Source of the DNA: Pseudomonas akapageensis
GTDB lineage: Bacteria > Pseudomonadota > Gammaproteobacteria > Pseudomonadales > Pseudomonadaceae
Length of the DNA: 64,000 nucleotides
Assembly: GCF_011355085.1 (NCBI RefSeq)
Contig: NZ_VXCP01000029.1
Location: 1-64,000 of the forward strand
Direction: 5' to 3'
Of this stretch, positions 1-7,006 are shown in pieces. Position 1 is the first letter of the stretch, and every line of letters begins with the position of its first letter. The notes beneath the pieces were generated by a model. It did no database searches. It was not told the DNA's origin and worked only from the letters and a program-made list of their open reading frames with translations. The position numbers and the translations under genes are program-made.

Positions 1-708
1 GCCCCTCCATGGGCCCTACGCTGCGCTCCGGGTTCCCTCCCTCCGGTGTCACTGCGGGGGATTGCGGCCCAGGGTTGCTGCGCAACCCTACAGCTCGCAA
101 CCTCGGCTACGCCTCGGGCGCTGCGCGCTCCCCCCTCCGTGACACCTCCGCTCGGCCTGCTGGAAAGGGGCGGAAGATCAAAAGCAAAAGCAAAAGCAAA
201 AGCAAGATCAAAAGCTGGACCCTGTAGCCGCTGCCACATGGCTGCGCTCGCGCGCGAAGCGGGCGCAGAATCTCAAGACCGCCGGGGAGCCCCTGCGGGA
301 CTCCAGCGCAGCCTGCGGCAGCGGCTACGTTAGCGTGGGCCGCACGAACTGCTTTGGCTTTGGCTTTTGATCTTGCTTTTGATCTTGATCCACCCGCCCT
401 TTCCGGCAGGCCGACCGGAGGCGCTGTGAAGCAGGCGGTGCGCAGCACCCCTCGGCGCAGCCGAGGTCGCGAGCTGTAGGGTTGCGCAGCAACCCTGGGC
501 CGCGAGCCTGCGTAACAGCGCCGGAGGGAGGGGACCCGTAGCGCAGCGAAGGGCCAACGGCAGGGCGAGACCTTTTGGTTACTTTTGGGGCGTTTGCCAA
601 AAGTGACCCGCCGTAAGGGCGGAACCGCCAGCAGCAACACCACCCAAAACGGATATGCCCACAAAATCAAACATCAAACATCAAACATCAAACATCAAAC
701 ATCAAACA
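1..708. repeat. Composite inverted-repeat element with simple repeats, no gene
   Basis: No convincing gene is seen; the open frames here are low-complexity Lys/Ser/Ala or Arg-rich shadows. About 31-173 and 398-546 are imperfect inverted copies of each other, both carrying a GTTGCTGCGCAACCCTACAG core. Inside lie a second pair of arms (GTAGCCGCTGCC near 225-236 and its complement near 316-327) and AAAGCA/TTGATC simple repeats around 180-215 and 350-392. The stretch at 283-328 recurs in inverted orientation at 43770-43815, so this is a dispersed intergenic element. Seven perfect tandem copies of ATCAAAC occupy 666-714 and run over the stop codon of the next gene. Confidence 0.7.
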
Positions 709-1149
709 TCAAACATTAACCACCAACCGCTCAAGCGCCGAACGCAGCGCCTGCGACATCGCAACGGGACGCCGCGACTCACGCCCCACATACACATGCA
801 CAAAATGCCCCTGCGCCGCCGCCAGCGTCTCCCCCTCCCGGAACAGACCCACTTCATACCGCACACTGGACCCACCCAACCGAGTCACCCGTACCCCCGC
901 ATCGATCACATCAGGAAATGCAATCGAAGCAAAATAATTGCACTGAGTCTCAACCACCAGCCCGATAGTCTCACCACGCTCGTAATCGAGCACCCCCTCG
1001 CTCAACAGAAAGCCATTCACAACCGTATCGAAGTAACTGTAGTAATTGACGTTATTGACATGACCATAGACATCATTGTCCATCCAGCGCGTCTGAATCG
1101 GACGAAAATACCGGTAATCATCGCGTGAATTGGCGACAGGCTTTGACAT
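709..1149 (-). CDS. Acyl-CoA thioesterase, hotdog fold (4HBT family)
   Basis: A protein of 146 residues of the 4-hydroxybenzoyl-CoA thioesterase-like hotdog family, which hydrolyses acyl-CoA thioesters in the cytoplasm. The N-terminal RWMDNDVYGHVNNVNYYSYFD block is the family signature with the catalytic Asp and the H-V-N-N segment. The C-terminal half is the usual beta-sheet (AAAQGHFVHVYV). I chose the ATG at 1149, which has an AGGTG about 9 bases upstream; 12 extra codons upstream are open but lack family similarity. The stop codon lies inside the ATCAAAC tandem repeat. The substrate cannot be told from sequence. Confidence 0.85.
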   Translation of the reverse strand: MSKPVANSRDDYRYFRPIQTRWMDNDVYGHVNNVNYYSYFDTVVNGFLLSEGVLDYERGETIGLVVETQCNYFASIAFPDVIDAGVRVTRLGGSSVRYEVGLFREGETLAAAQGHFVHVYVGRESRRPVAMSQALRSALERLVVNV

Positions 1150-1237
1150 GAGAAAATACACCTGAAAAAAATTGGCCCGACTCAAGGATTACGCACGTCG
1201 CCAGAGCGACGTGCCCATGAACCGCGTTACTCGAAAA

Positions 1238-1919
1238 TCACTTTCTGACCGCTGCTGCACCAGGCCTCGGCCCGATCGACATAGCGCTCCTCAATGACAC
1301 CGCGACGGATTTTATGGCTTCCATGAAGTCCACCAGTTCCTGGGGCAGATGCGCCATGACATCCTCGGCCAGGTAGCTTTGCAGGTCGTCCGAGCGCCAG
1401 CCCAGTTCGCGCAGGCTCTCCCGGGCACCGGGGTTGCTGCGCAGCAGGATCACGATCAACTGCAAACTGGCAGGCCAGCCACTGGTCAATTCGTGGATGA
1501 GATGATTCGTTGCTGGCACCTTCAAGGGGCGTGCCGGTGTCGATCGTGACACCCAGCCGATTGAGCGCTCCCCTCAAGTAGGCGAAAAAGGTCGAAAGAT
1601 GTTTGTCATCGGCACTGAGCGACAGCCAGGCCACCTCGGCGCCGGCGCGCATCATCGTCTGGCGCCATTGCACCAGCAAGGTGGTCTTGCCAAAGCCCGG
1701 GCTGCCAATGACCAGACCGACGGTGCAGTGCTCCATGCGCTGCAGTTGCTCGATCAATTGGCTGCGGGGAATCGATAGCGTGCCGATTCGCGGCGGAGCG
1801 AATTTGGTCGATACAAGCAGTTTGTCCGTGTGTATTTCCAAACCGAATCTCCGGTTCCCTGCCGCCTGTGAGAGGCCCAGACAGGCCGTGACATTGATGA
1901 AAACAGCGCTGGGGCGCAT
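1238..1919 (-). pseudogene. Broken MalT-like LuxR-family ATP-dependent regulator
   Basis: Remnant of a large MalT/LAL-type transcriptional activator. The first part reads LVSTKFAPPRIGTLSIPRSQL followed by a Walker A (GSPGFGKTT) and AWLSLSADDKHLSTFFAYL, all typical of the N-terminal ATPase of this family. After about GVTIDTGTP the frame is lost. The continuation (ELTSGWPASLQL, then YLAEDVMAHLP) appears in the next frame over 1552-1238. The intervening part of the ATPase and the whole C-terminus with tetratricopeptide and LuxR helix-turn-helix regions are absent. Intact members are about 900 residues, so this cannot be functional as a regulator. Confidence 0.8.
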
Positions 1920-2209
1920 GGGCCGGGCGTGCGCTCCATTTTAGCAGAGCACGACAGGCCAAACTCCGCACAGATTCAGAACCTGGGCGATAGTGCGGGC
2001 TGCGGCGGCACAGCCTGCCCCCTCTATTGGAGGGGGGCCGCCCCCTTCGTCCCCCTCTACACGAGTGGCCATGCCCCGGGGGGTTTTGAGTTTCAGTCCT
2101 GCCGGGCCCTGGTGCCTGCGCCCGGCAGATCGGCGGCAAGCGACGGGCCACTGGTCACCACAGGACAAAACACATAAAAAGTAGCCAACAACCACTGCGA
2201 GGTATTCCA
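1920..2209. other. Intergenic, GC hairpin
   Basis: No gene is seen. The upstream end of the broken regulator is followed by a GC-rich stretch with a CCCCTC-TATTG-GAGGGG hairpin around 2020-2037. The downstream part holds the GAGG ribosome-binding site of the SDR gene at 2210. Confidence 0.4.
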
Positions 2210-2986
2210 ATGAGCGTTCTGAATGCATTTTCCCTGGCCGGCAAGATCGTGCTGGTCACCGGCGCCTCCAGCGGCATCGGTGCGCACCTGGCCCAGGTGG
2301 CGGCGCGCGCTGGTGCCCGCGTGGTGCTGGCGGCGCGGCGCCTGGAGCGCCTCGACCAGGTGGCCGCAGCGATCCAGGACGAAGGCGGCCAGGCCCTGGC
2401 AGTGAAGTTGGACGTCACCGATCGCGCCAGCGTCGAGGCGGCCTTCGATGCCGCCGAAGCGGCCTTCGGCGTGGTCGACGTGGTGCTCAACAATGCCGGC
2501 GTGGGCAATGGTCAAGGGGCGCTGAAAATCAGCGAAGAAGCCTGGCGGCAAATGTTCTCGACCAACCTCGACGGCGTCTGGCGTGTTGCCCAGGTCGCCG
2601 CGCAACGCCTGGCCAACGCCGGAAAACCCGGCAGCATCGTCAATATCGCTTCGATGCTTGGCCTGCGCGTCGGCACCGGCTATAGCCACTACTGCGCAGC
2701 CAAGGCCGGCGTGGTCCAGCTGAGCAAGTCGCTGGCGCTGGAGCTGGCGCGCTATCACATCCGCGTCAACGCCATCGCTCCCGGCTACTTCAAGACGGAA
2801 ATGAATGACGACTTCTTCGACAGCGAGAAAGGCCAGGCCTACATCCGCGAAGCGGTACCGATGCGTCGCCTGGGTCAATTGCAAGAGCTGGAAGGCCCCT
2901 TCCTTCTGCTTGCCAGCGAAGCAGGCGCCTACATGAGTGGTGCGGTACTCGCTGTGGATGGTGGGCAGTTGGTCGGCAGCCTGTAA
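2210..2986 (+). CDS. SDR family oxidoreductase
   Basis: A classical short-chain dehydrogenase/reductase of 258 residues. Visible elements are the Rossmann TGASSGIG motif (residues 17-24), NNAG (94-97), the catalytic Ser near 148 and YCAAK (Tyr161, Lys165), followed by the family NAIAPG loop and a C-terminal AVDGG. The Arg-rich AARRLERL after beta-2 suggests NADP(H) preference (inference). A GAGG lies at the right spacing before the ATG. It stands alone between a regulator remnant and a repeat-rich gap, so its substrate is unknown. Confidence 0.9.
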   Translation: MSVLNAFSLAGKIVLVTGASSGIGAHLAQVAARAGARVVLAARRLERLDQVAAAIQDEGGQALAVKLDVTDRASVEAAFDAAEAAFGVVDVVLNNAGVGNGQGALKISEEAWRQMFSTNLDGVWRVAQVAAQRLANAGKPGSIVNIASMLGLRVGTGYSHYCAAKAGVVQLSKSLALELARYHIRVNAIAPGYFKTEMNDDFFDSEKGQAYIREAVPMRRLGQLQELEGPFLLLASEAGAYMSGAVLAVDGGQLVGSL

Positions 2987-3007
2987 AACCAATGACCGAG
3001 TTCCTCT

Positions 3008-3110
3008 TTCCCACGCTCCGCGTGGGAATGCATCCAGAGACGCTCTGCGTCGCGGTCACGCAGGTCGACGCGGAGCGTCTGGCACGGCATTCCCACGCAG
3101 AGCGTGGGAA
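3008..3110. repeat. GTTCCCACGC palindromic element, copy 1
   Basis: Outer arms TTCCCACGCTCCGCGTGGGA and a matching complement are each palindromic themselves. An inner pair (GACGCTCTGCGTC and GACGCGGAGCGTC) gives a cruciform-like structure of about 100 bases. Two further copies lie at 5016-5120 and 12998-13101. Confidence 0.85.
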
Positions 3111-3254
3111 CGAGAACAAAGACCGTGGTGCGCGCCCCCGCTGCCGCCAGGCTGGGACCCACCCCAATAAGGGTGGTGTTTCCTGGGCCAAGTCTGTTCA
3201 AAATCGTGAAATCGTTCGACGCCGATGCGCTGGACGCCCCACAAAACAGTTTTC

Positions 3255-3325
3255 GTAGGAGCAGACATACTTTTCGACAGACTGGGCGGTCACCCTCCTC
3301 TGCTGAAAAGCTGCTCCTACTTTTT
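3255..3325 (+). terminator. Hairpin with T-run
   Basis: GTAGGAGCAG (3255-3264) pairs with CTGCTCCTAC (3311-3320), with a secondary TTTTC/GAAAA pairing inside, and TTTTTAT follows. It resembles both a terminator and the TGTAGGAGC-type REP sequences of pseudomonads. Confidence 0.45.
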
Positions 3326-3378
3326 ATAAGGAGCTGAAGACGGATCTGCGCAGAGCGTTCCGGGCTTTGGCTTCAGTG

Positions 3379-3720
3379 TTATGCGTGGTGCTCAAGGTAC
3401 TCACTCAGCGCCTTGCGGGTCAGGTCATTGAGGGAAATGCTTTGCCGGGTAGCGGCAACGCTGGCGGCCAGGTGCAGGGCATGCCCCACCCGCACATTGA
3501 ACGAGCCTTTGCAAGGCACCTCCGCCTCCTGCCCAAGTGACTCACAGGTGTTCAGGTAGTCGTCGACTGCCTCGCGGAACGCCTGGGCCAAATCGGCAAC
3601 GGTTTCACCTTCATAGCTGATCAAGGCGCGAATGAACTGAAGCTTGCCGAACAGGCAGTTGTCCTCTGGGCTGGCGTCGATGGAGCCGTAATAGCCACGG
3701 TGCTGCAACATATTTCTCAT
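3379..3720 (-). CDS. hicB: HicB-family antitoxin
   Basis: A 113-residue antitoxin partner of HicA. The N-terminal YYGSIDASPEDNCLFGKLQFI forms the partial RNase H-like fold that binds the toxin. The C-terminal QSISLNDLTRKALSEYL looks like the ribbon-helix-helix DNA-binding tail typical of this HicB subgroup, so the pair probably represses its own promoter. The start codon overlaps the hicA stop (ATGA), indicating translational coupling. HicB-type antitoxins of this length are standard. Confidence 0.9.
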   Translation of the reverse strand: MRNMLQHRGYYGSIDASPEDNCLFGKLQFIRALISYEGETVADLAQAFREAVDDYLNTCESLGQEAEVPCKGSFNVRVGHALHLAASVAATRQSISLNDLTRKALSEYLEHHA

Positions 3721-3968
3721 CGGATCAACCCTCCTGCCTGCAATTGCTCGATCACTTGGCGTTTGACGTAGGCCTTCAGCTCATTACCGGGATGCGGCTT
3801 GTGCAGGCTGATCATCGCCTGCGGGTTGCCGTTGTCGAACTTTACTCGGCTCCCGTCGCCTTCGATCTGGCGGTATCCAAGTCCACTCATCAGCGTAACC
3901 AGCTCCGACCAGGTAAACCCGGCCTGCTTGTTCAGCAACTTGGCAAGCAGTTTTCCTTTCCTGGACAT
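3717..3968 (-). CDS. hicA: HicA-family mRNA interferase toxin
   Basis: An 83-residue toxin of the type II HicAB system; HicA proteins cleave mRNA through a dsRBD-like fold with a catalytic His. The core is present: SELVTLMSGLGYRQIEGDGSR, then KFDNG, then the SLHKPHPGNELK segment containing the active-site His. I used the ATG at 3968 (MSRKGK) because upstream codons do not resemble the family. It is transcribed before the antitoxin gene, the usual hicA-hicB order. Confidence 0.9.
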   Translation of the reverse strand: MSRKGKLLAKLLNKQAGFTWSELVTLMSGLGYRQIEGDGSRVKFDNGNPQAMISLHKPHPGNELKAYVKRQVIEQLQAGGLIR

Positions 3969-4078
3969 TTGAGACCCTATGGTGCAACTATTTTCAGTTG
4001 CTTGCAAAAGAATGATCAGCCGAAACCCAAAGAGCACAAATGTACTCCTGCATTCTTGTCAGTCAGACCACCCTTTTA

Positions 4079-4094
4079 CTGTATTTATATACAG
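4079..4094. promoter_or_regulatory. LexA-like operator
   Basis: CTGTATTTATATACAG fits the gamma-proteobacterial LexA pattern CTGT-N8-ACAG with an AT-only spacer. It sits about 110 bases upstream of hicA on the minus strand and 18 bases before a possible short frame (4112) on the plus strand. Which of these it serves, if any, is not clear. Confidence 0.5.
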
Positions 4095-4389
4095 TTGGCA
4101 GACGTAAAAACATGTCGAAAGGTAAACTCACATCCAGAGCGGGATTGCCGAATCGTCACCCTTGCTCGGCGAACCAGACTGAAGTATCCAGTGACAAATG
4201 GCGGCGTGTGGCAACAAGCAAAACTGCTTCCTCTCTTTAAAGCCGGGAAATATCCTACGCACCAGATCGGTACCGCCTTATTGGCTCGATCTACACCATC
4301 ACACTACCCTCCTCCAGTCGCTGCAAATTCAGCGATCGGGCGTAGGAACCCGAAGATCTTCAGGCGCGCAAGCGCCCACCTTCTCGTGT

Positions 4390-4550
4390 GATGGCGTTTT
4401 TTTATGTCAGCACGTCGAGTTATGGCGGCTGTGCGCGGGCATGCTTCGACATGGCCGGGTGCCTGGAGTCCCGGTTCCTACCCCGCGTATGGCTGCCACC
4501 CCAAGCCCGTAGGAAGGCCGGTGGCAGTTCCCTTACTTCAGGAGCTGCAT
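4390..4550 (+). promoter_or_regulatory. Structured leader of the DUF3077 gene
   Basis: A C/G-rich leader precedes the DUF3077 start. CTGCCACC (4493-4500) pairs perfectly with GGTGGCAG (4520-4527) over a 19-base loop just before the AGGAG ribosome-binding site (about 4540-4544). The region also reads as an open frame joined to the gene, but that extension has no protein similarity I recognise. From memory, similar leaders precede other DUF3077 genes in fluorescent pseudomonads. Confidence 0.4.
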
Positions 4551-4553
4551 GAA

Positions 4554-4904
4554 ATGATCAAGATCGTTCCCGATCCACCTGCCGATTCCGACGAGTCTCT
4601 CGCCTGCCCCACCGGCACACTTCACAAAACCGCCCTGACTGTGTTCGGCGCCTGCGATGCCGGGCATGCGCCCTTGTTCGCCGTGTGCGCGGGCATTCCG
4701 GCTGAAGATGCCCTGGTGCATGCGTCACTCTTGCTTAAGGGCGCGTTCGCTTCAGCCTTTGCTGCTTGCGATGTTGGGGGTGACGGGGAGAAGCAGGGGT
4801 TGCTGTGGTCGACGTTGCATGCGGTCGAGATGGCCAAGGGGTTGATTGATGCGGTGTTGGATGGGGCTGAGGTGGAGGGTTTGGAGCGAGGGTCGAGACC
4901 ATAG
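4554..4904 (+). CDS. DUF3077 family protein
   Basis: A 116-residue protein of the Pseudomonas-restricted DUF3077 family; function unknown. Hallmarks are the IKIVPDPP start, the central AGIPAEDALVHASLLLKGA helix and the GLLWSTLHAVEMAKGLIDAVLDG helix. It is a small, mostly helical, probably cytoplasmic protein. I used the ATG at 4554, which follows an AGGAG, rather than upstream starts that would add 50 residues of leader translation. Confidence 0.85.
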   Translation: MIKIVPDPPADSDESLACPTGTLHKTALTVFGACDAGHAPLFAVCAGIPAEDALVHASLLLKGAFASAFAACDVGGDGEKQGLLWSTLHAVEMAKGLIDAVLDGAEVEGLERGSRP

Positions 4905-4924
4905 AATTGGGTAGCCAGTCATTG

Positions 4925-4966
4925 CGGCCGCTGCGCGGCCGATCGCTGGCAAGCCAGCTCCTACAG
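4925..4966. repeat. REP element
   Basis: The sequence GCGGCCGATCGCTGGCAAGC followed by CAGCTCCTACAGG is the common Pseudomonas REP unit. It lies just after the DUF3077 stop codon. Confidence 0.8.
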
Positions 4967-5015
4967 GAATCGATGTCGGGCACATAATGGCGGTTTGACG
5001 CAGGGCCTGTTCCTC

Positions 5016-5120
5016 GTTCCCACGCTCCGCGTGGGAATGCCGTGCCAGACGCTCCAGCGTCGACCTGAAGGGCGTGTCGTGGAGCATCGCCGGAGGCATT
5101 CCCACGCAGAGCGTGGGAAC
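5016..5120. repeat. GTTCCCACGC palindromic element, copy 2
   Basis: Same architecture as the copy at 3008-3110. Outer arms GTTCCCACGCTCCGCGTGGG and GCATTCCCACGCAGAGCGTG surround an inner GACGCTCCAGCGTC palindrome. It lies between convergent genes. Confidence 0.85.
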
Positions 5121-5134
5121 TAGGAAAGATCTGA

Positions 5135-5617
5135 TTAGTTGAGCGCCTTGAAGTTCTGCGGCAATGGATAACCACGGCTGGACACACGACAGAACGCGAA
5201 ATCACTGGACAAAGACAGCTCAAACTCACTTGGCAGAACTTCGAGGCCCGAACGGGCTGGACTACCGACAGCTTTCCAACCCAGCATCATCGTGGAACTG
5301 TTGCGATGTACAAGCGCCACCCCCCGGTAATTGCTCCTGTCCTTTTCGCACCATAGCGAAACGGCTGCGGCCATGACCGCCTCTAGATGTTCATCCTCCA
5401 GCGCTTCTGCGTAGGCGGACTGCTCCAGCCAACGGTACAGCTTGAGATGCTGCGTCCAGTCAAACACCCGGCCACGGTAGTTGAAATGCCGTATGAAATC
5501 GCGAAACAGCTTATCGCCTTGAGCGTCATCAAGCTTCAATAACTCCGGACACAAATCAAACAGGGTGTGCCGGTGCAACTGAAGCCCTTTACCTGCTCGA
5601 TACTCTGCCTTTCTCAT
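5135..5617 (-). CDS. Hypothetical protein, 160 aa
   Basis: A family I do not recognise. The protein is mixed alpha/beta and rich in Arg, Leu and aromatic residues (FRDFIRHFNYRGRVFDWTQHL, then LVHRNSSTMMLGWKAVG), with no signal peptide or membrane segment. I used the ATG at 5617, which follows an AGGGTG. An upstream GTG at 5668 would require reading through the GC-rich hairpin at 5638-5661 that ends the cyd operon. It ends next to a palindromic element. Confidence 0.6.
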   Translation of the reverse strand: MRKAEYRAGKGLQLHRHTLFDLCPELLKLDDAQGDKLFRDFIRHFNYRGRVFDWTQHLKLYRWLEQSAYAEALEDEHLEAVMAAAVSLWCEKDRSNYRGVALVHRNSSTMMLGWKAVGSPARSGLEVLPSEFELSLSSDFAFCRVSSRGYPLPQNFKALN

Positions 5618-5637
5618 CAATAGCACCCTGTTAAAGT

Positions 5638-5661
5638 CCCGGCGCCAAACGAGGCGCCGGG
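5638..5661 (-). terminator. Hairpin after the cyd operon
   Basis: CCCGGCGCC and GGCGCCGGG form a perfect 9-bp stem with a 6-base loop, followed on the minus strand by ACTTTAAC. It lies 22 bases after the DUF2474 stop codon, so it probably terminates or attenuates the operon. Confidence 0.6.
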
Positions 5662-5683
5662 CATTCACATCTTGAAATCAGCA

Positions 5684-5845
5684 TCAATGAGTGGTCATAC
5701 CGGCCATATGCATCATCAGCCGGAAAAAGCTGGCGACGACACCCAATGCAACAACACTGCCGAACCAGATAGCTATCAACCAGAGAACCCGTCGATACCA
5801 GGGGGCGGATTCGCTTTGTGTAACCGATACTTCAGAGCGTTCCAT
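5684..5845 (-). CDS. DUF2474 small membrane protein of the bd oxidase
   Basis: A 53-residue protein with one hydrophobic helix (WLIAIWFGSVVALGVVASFF) preceded by a WYRRV stretch, as in DUF2474 proteins found at the end of cyanide-insensitive oxidase operons. Such proteins are thought to be accessory subunits comparable to CydX. The ATG is preceded by a strong GGAGGT and overlaps the end of the next gene upstream (5832-5987) by 14 bases. It was too short for routine gene calling. Confidence 0.8.
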   Translation of the reverse strand: MERSEVSVTQSESAPWYRRVLWLIAIWFGSVVALGVVASFFRLMMHMAGMTTH

Positions 5846-5987
5846 GTAGAACCTCCATCATCAGCCCGGTGGCGGATGCCAGCATGATCAATCCGCCTGG
5901 AAACATGAGACTTGACTCAGCAACTTGCTTGTAAAAGGGAACGGGTTGTTCAGTGCTTTGGGTGTTTGCGCGATCAATGGTAACCAT
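5832..5987 (-). CDS. Overlapping 51-residue membrane-type microprotein
   Basis: A small frame (MVTIDRANTQ start) that overlaps the last 14 bases of cydB and the first 14 bases of the DUF2474 gene. A GAGG precedes its ATG. The C-terminal half (SLMFPGGLIMLASATGLMME) could form one membrane helix, while the N-terminal half is polar. Without it there would be an unexplained 128-base gap between cydB and the DUF2474 gene, so the placement argues for translational coupling. I do not recognise the family; it might be a second CydX-like subunit of the oxidase. Confidence 0.55.
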   Translation of the reverse strand: MVTIDRANTQSTEQPVPFYKQVAESSLMFPGGLIMLASATGLMMEVLHGTL

Positions 5988-6990
5988 CACCAATCCTCAC
6001 TTTTCCGCGGAACACGTAATAACTCCAGCAGGTGTACGTCAGAATGATTGGCAGGATGAACAAGGTGCCGATCAAGATGAACAACTGGCTGGACAGCGGC
6101 GATGCGGCCTCCCACAAGCTGATCGAGGGCGGTACGATGTTCGGCCAGATACTGAATGCAAGGCCCATGTAACCCAGAAATACCAGCGCCAGGGTGAACA
6201 CGAATGGCCAGTGGGAGTGGTACTGGCGCAATGTTTTCAGCAGTCCGACCAGCGCCAGCACACCCAGGATCACCAACCCGCCAAACACCACGGTATGCGC
6301 ATGGGTGAACCAGCGAGTCGCAATCTCGGGATGTAACAGCGGTGTCCACACACAGAGCACAGCGACAATTGCCATCAGTACGAACGCCAGCGGCCGGGTG
6401 TAGTGACGCATGCGCGATTCAAGCATGCCTTCGGTCTTGACCAGCAACCAGGTACTGCCCAGCAGCGCGTAGGCGACGACCAACCCCACACCACAGAACA
6501 ATGGAAAAGGTGACAGCCAGTCAAAGGCACCGCCCACAAACACGCGATTGACCACTGGAATGCCAACGATGTAAGTACCAATCGCTATGCCTTGGCTGAA
6601 GGTTGCCAGCAGTGAGCCGCCGATGAAGGCCTTATCCCAGATATGGCGTCTTTCAGGGCTGGCCTTGAAGCGAAACTCGAACGCCACGCCGCGAAATATC
6701 AACCCCGCCAGCATGAAAATCAGAGGCAGGTACAACGCCTCCAGAATCACCGAATAAGCCAGGGGAAACGCACCGTAGAGTGCCGCGCCACCGAGTATCA
6801 GCCAGGTTTCGTTACCGTCCCAGACAGGCGCTACGGTGTTCATCATCACATCGCGCTCCTGCGCATCCGGGATGAGCGGGAACAGGATGCCCAACCCCAG
6901 ATCGAACCCGTCCATGATGACGTACATCATCACCCCGAAGGCGATGATGACGCCCCAGATCAACGACAGATCTATGCCTTGAATACCCAT
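5974..6990 (-). CDS. cydB: Cytochrome bd-type (CIO) ubiquinol oxidase subunit II
   Basis: A 338-residue membrane subunit of the cytochrome bd quinol oxidase. The N-terminal ALIIAFG-like helix is followed by MYVIMDGFDLGLGILFPL, then NTVAPVWDGNETWLILGG and the FRGVAFEFRFK segment, all CydB signatures. Several hydrophobic helices follow, ending in YYVFRGKV. I used the ATG at 6990 with a GGGGGATC ribosome-binding region, 16 bases after cydA. A second copy lies at 17200-18210. The short Q-loop of its CydA partner places the enzyme in the cyanide-insensitive CIO group. Confidence 0.93.
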   Translation of the reverse strand: MGIQGIDLSLIWGVIIAFGVMMYVIMDGFDLGLGILFPLIPDAQERDVMMNTVAPVWDGNETWLILGGAALYGAFPLAYSVILEALYLPLIFMLAGLIFRGVAFEFRFKASPERRHIWDKAFIGGSLLATFSQGIAIGTYIVGIPVVNRVFVGGAFDWLSPFPLFCGVGLVVAYALLGSTWLLVKTEGMLESRMRHYTRPLAFVLMAIVAVLCVWTPLLHPEIATRWFTHAHTVVFGGLVILGVLALVGLLKTLRQYHSHWPFVFTLALVFLGYMGLAFSIWPNIVPPSISLWEAASPLSSQLFILIGTLFILPIILTYTCWSYYVFRGKVRIGDGYH

Positions 6991-7006
6991 GATCGATCCC
7001 CCTTGT

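Larger units (their letters stand above)
2987..3378. other. Repeat-filled intergenic region
   Basis: No gene is seen. It holds the large palindromic element at 3008-3110, a short CCACCC-CAATAA-GGGTGG hairpin at 3159-3176 and a longer hairpin with CTGCTCCTAC arms (3255-3264 and 3311-3320) followed by TTTTTAT. The last could terminate transcription from the left. Confidence 0.5.
3969..4553. other. Intergenic: hicAB promoter, LexA-like site, DUF3077 leader
   Basis: An AT-rich stretch with no confident gene. It contains a LexA-type palindrome at 4079-4094 and a possible 42-codon frame (ATG 4112 to TAA about 4240) of unknown reality. A structured leader runs up to the DUF3077 start at 4554. Confidence 0.5.

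Noticed and set aside
107-670. Long minus-strand open frame over the left-end repeats
   Set aside because: Its translation is repeat-derived Arg/Ala/Leu and Lys/Ala low complexity inside an inverted repeat, with no protein family features.
2093-2992. 299-codon minus-strand frame opposite the first SDR
   Set aside because: The plus-strand SDR has all family motifs, and the antisense product is featureless.
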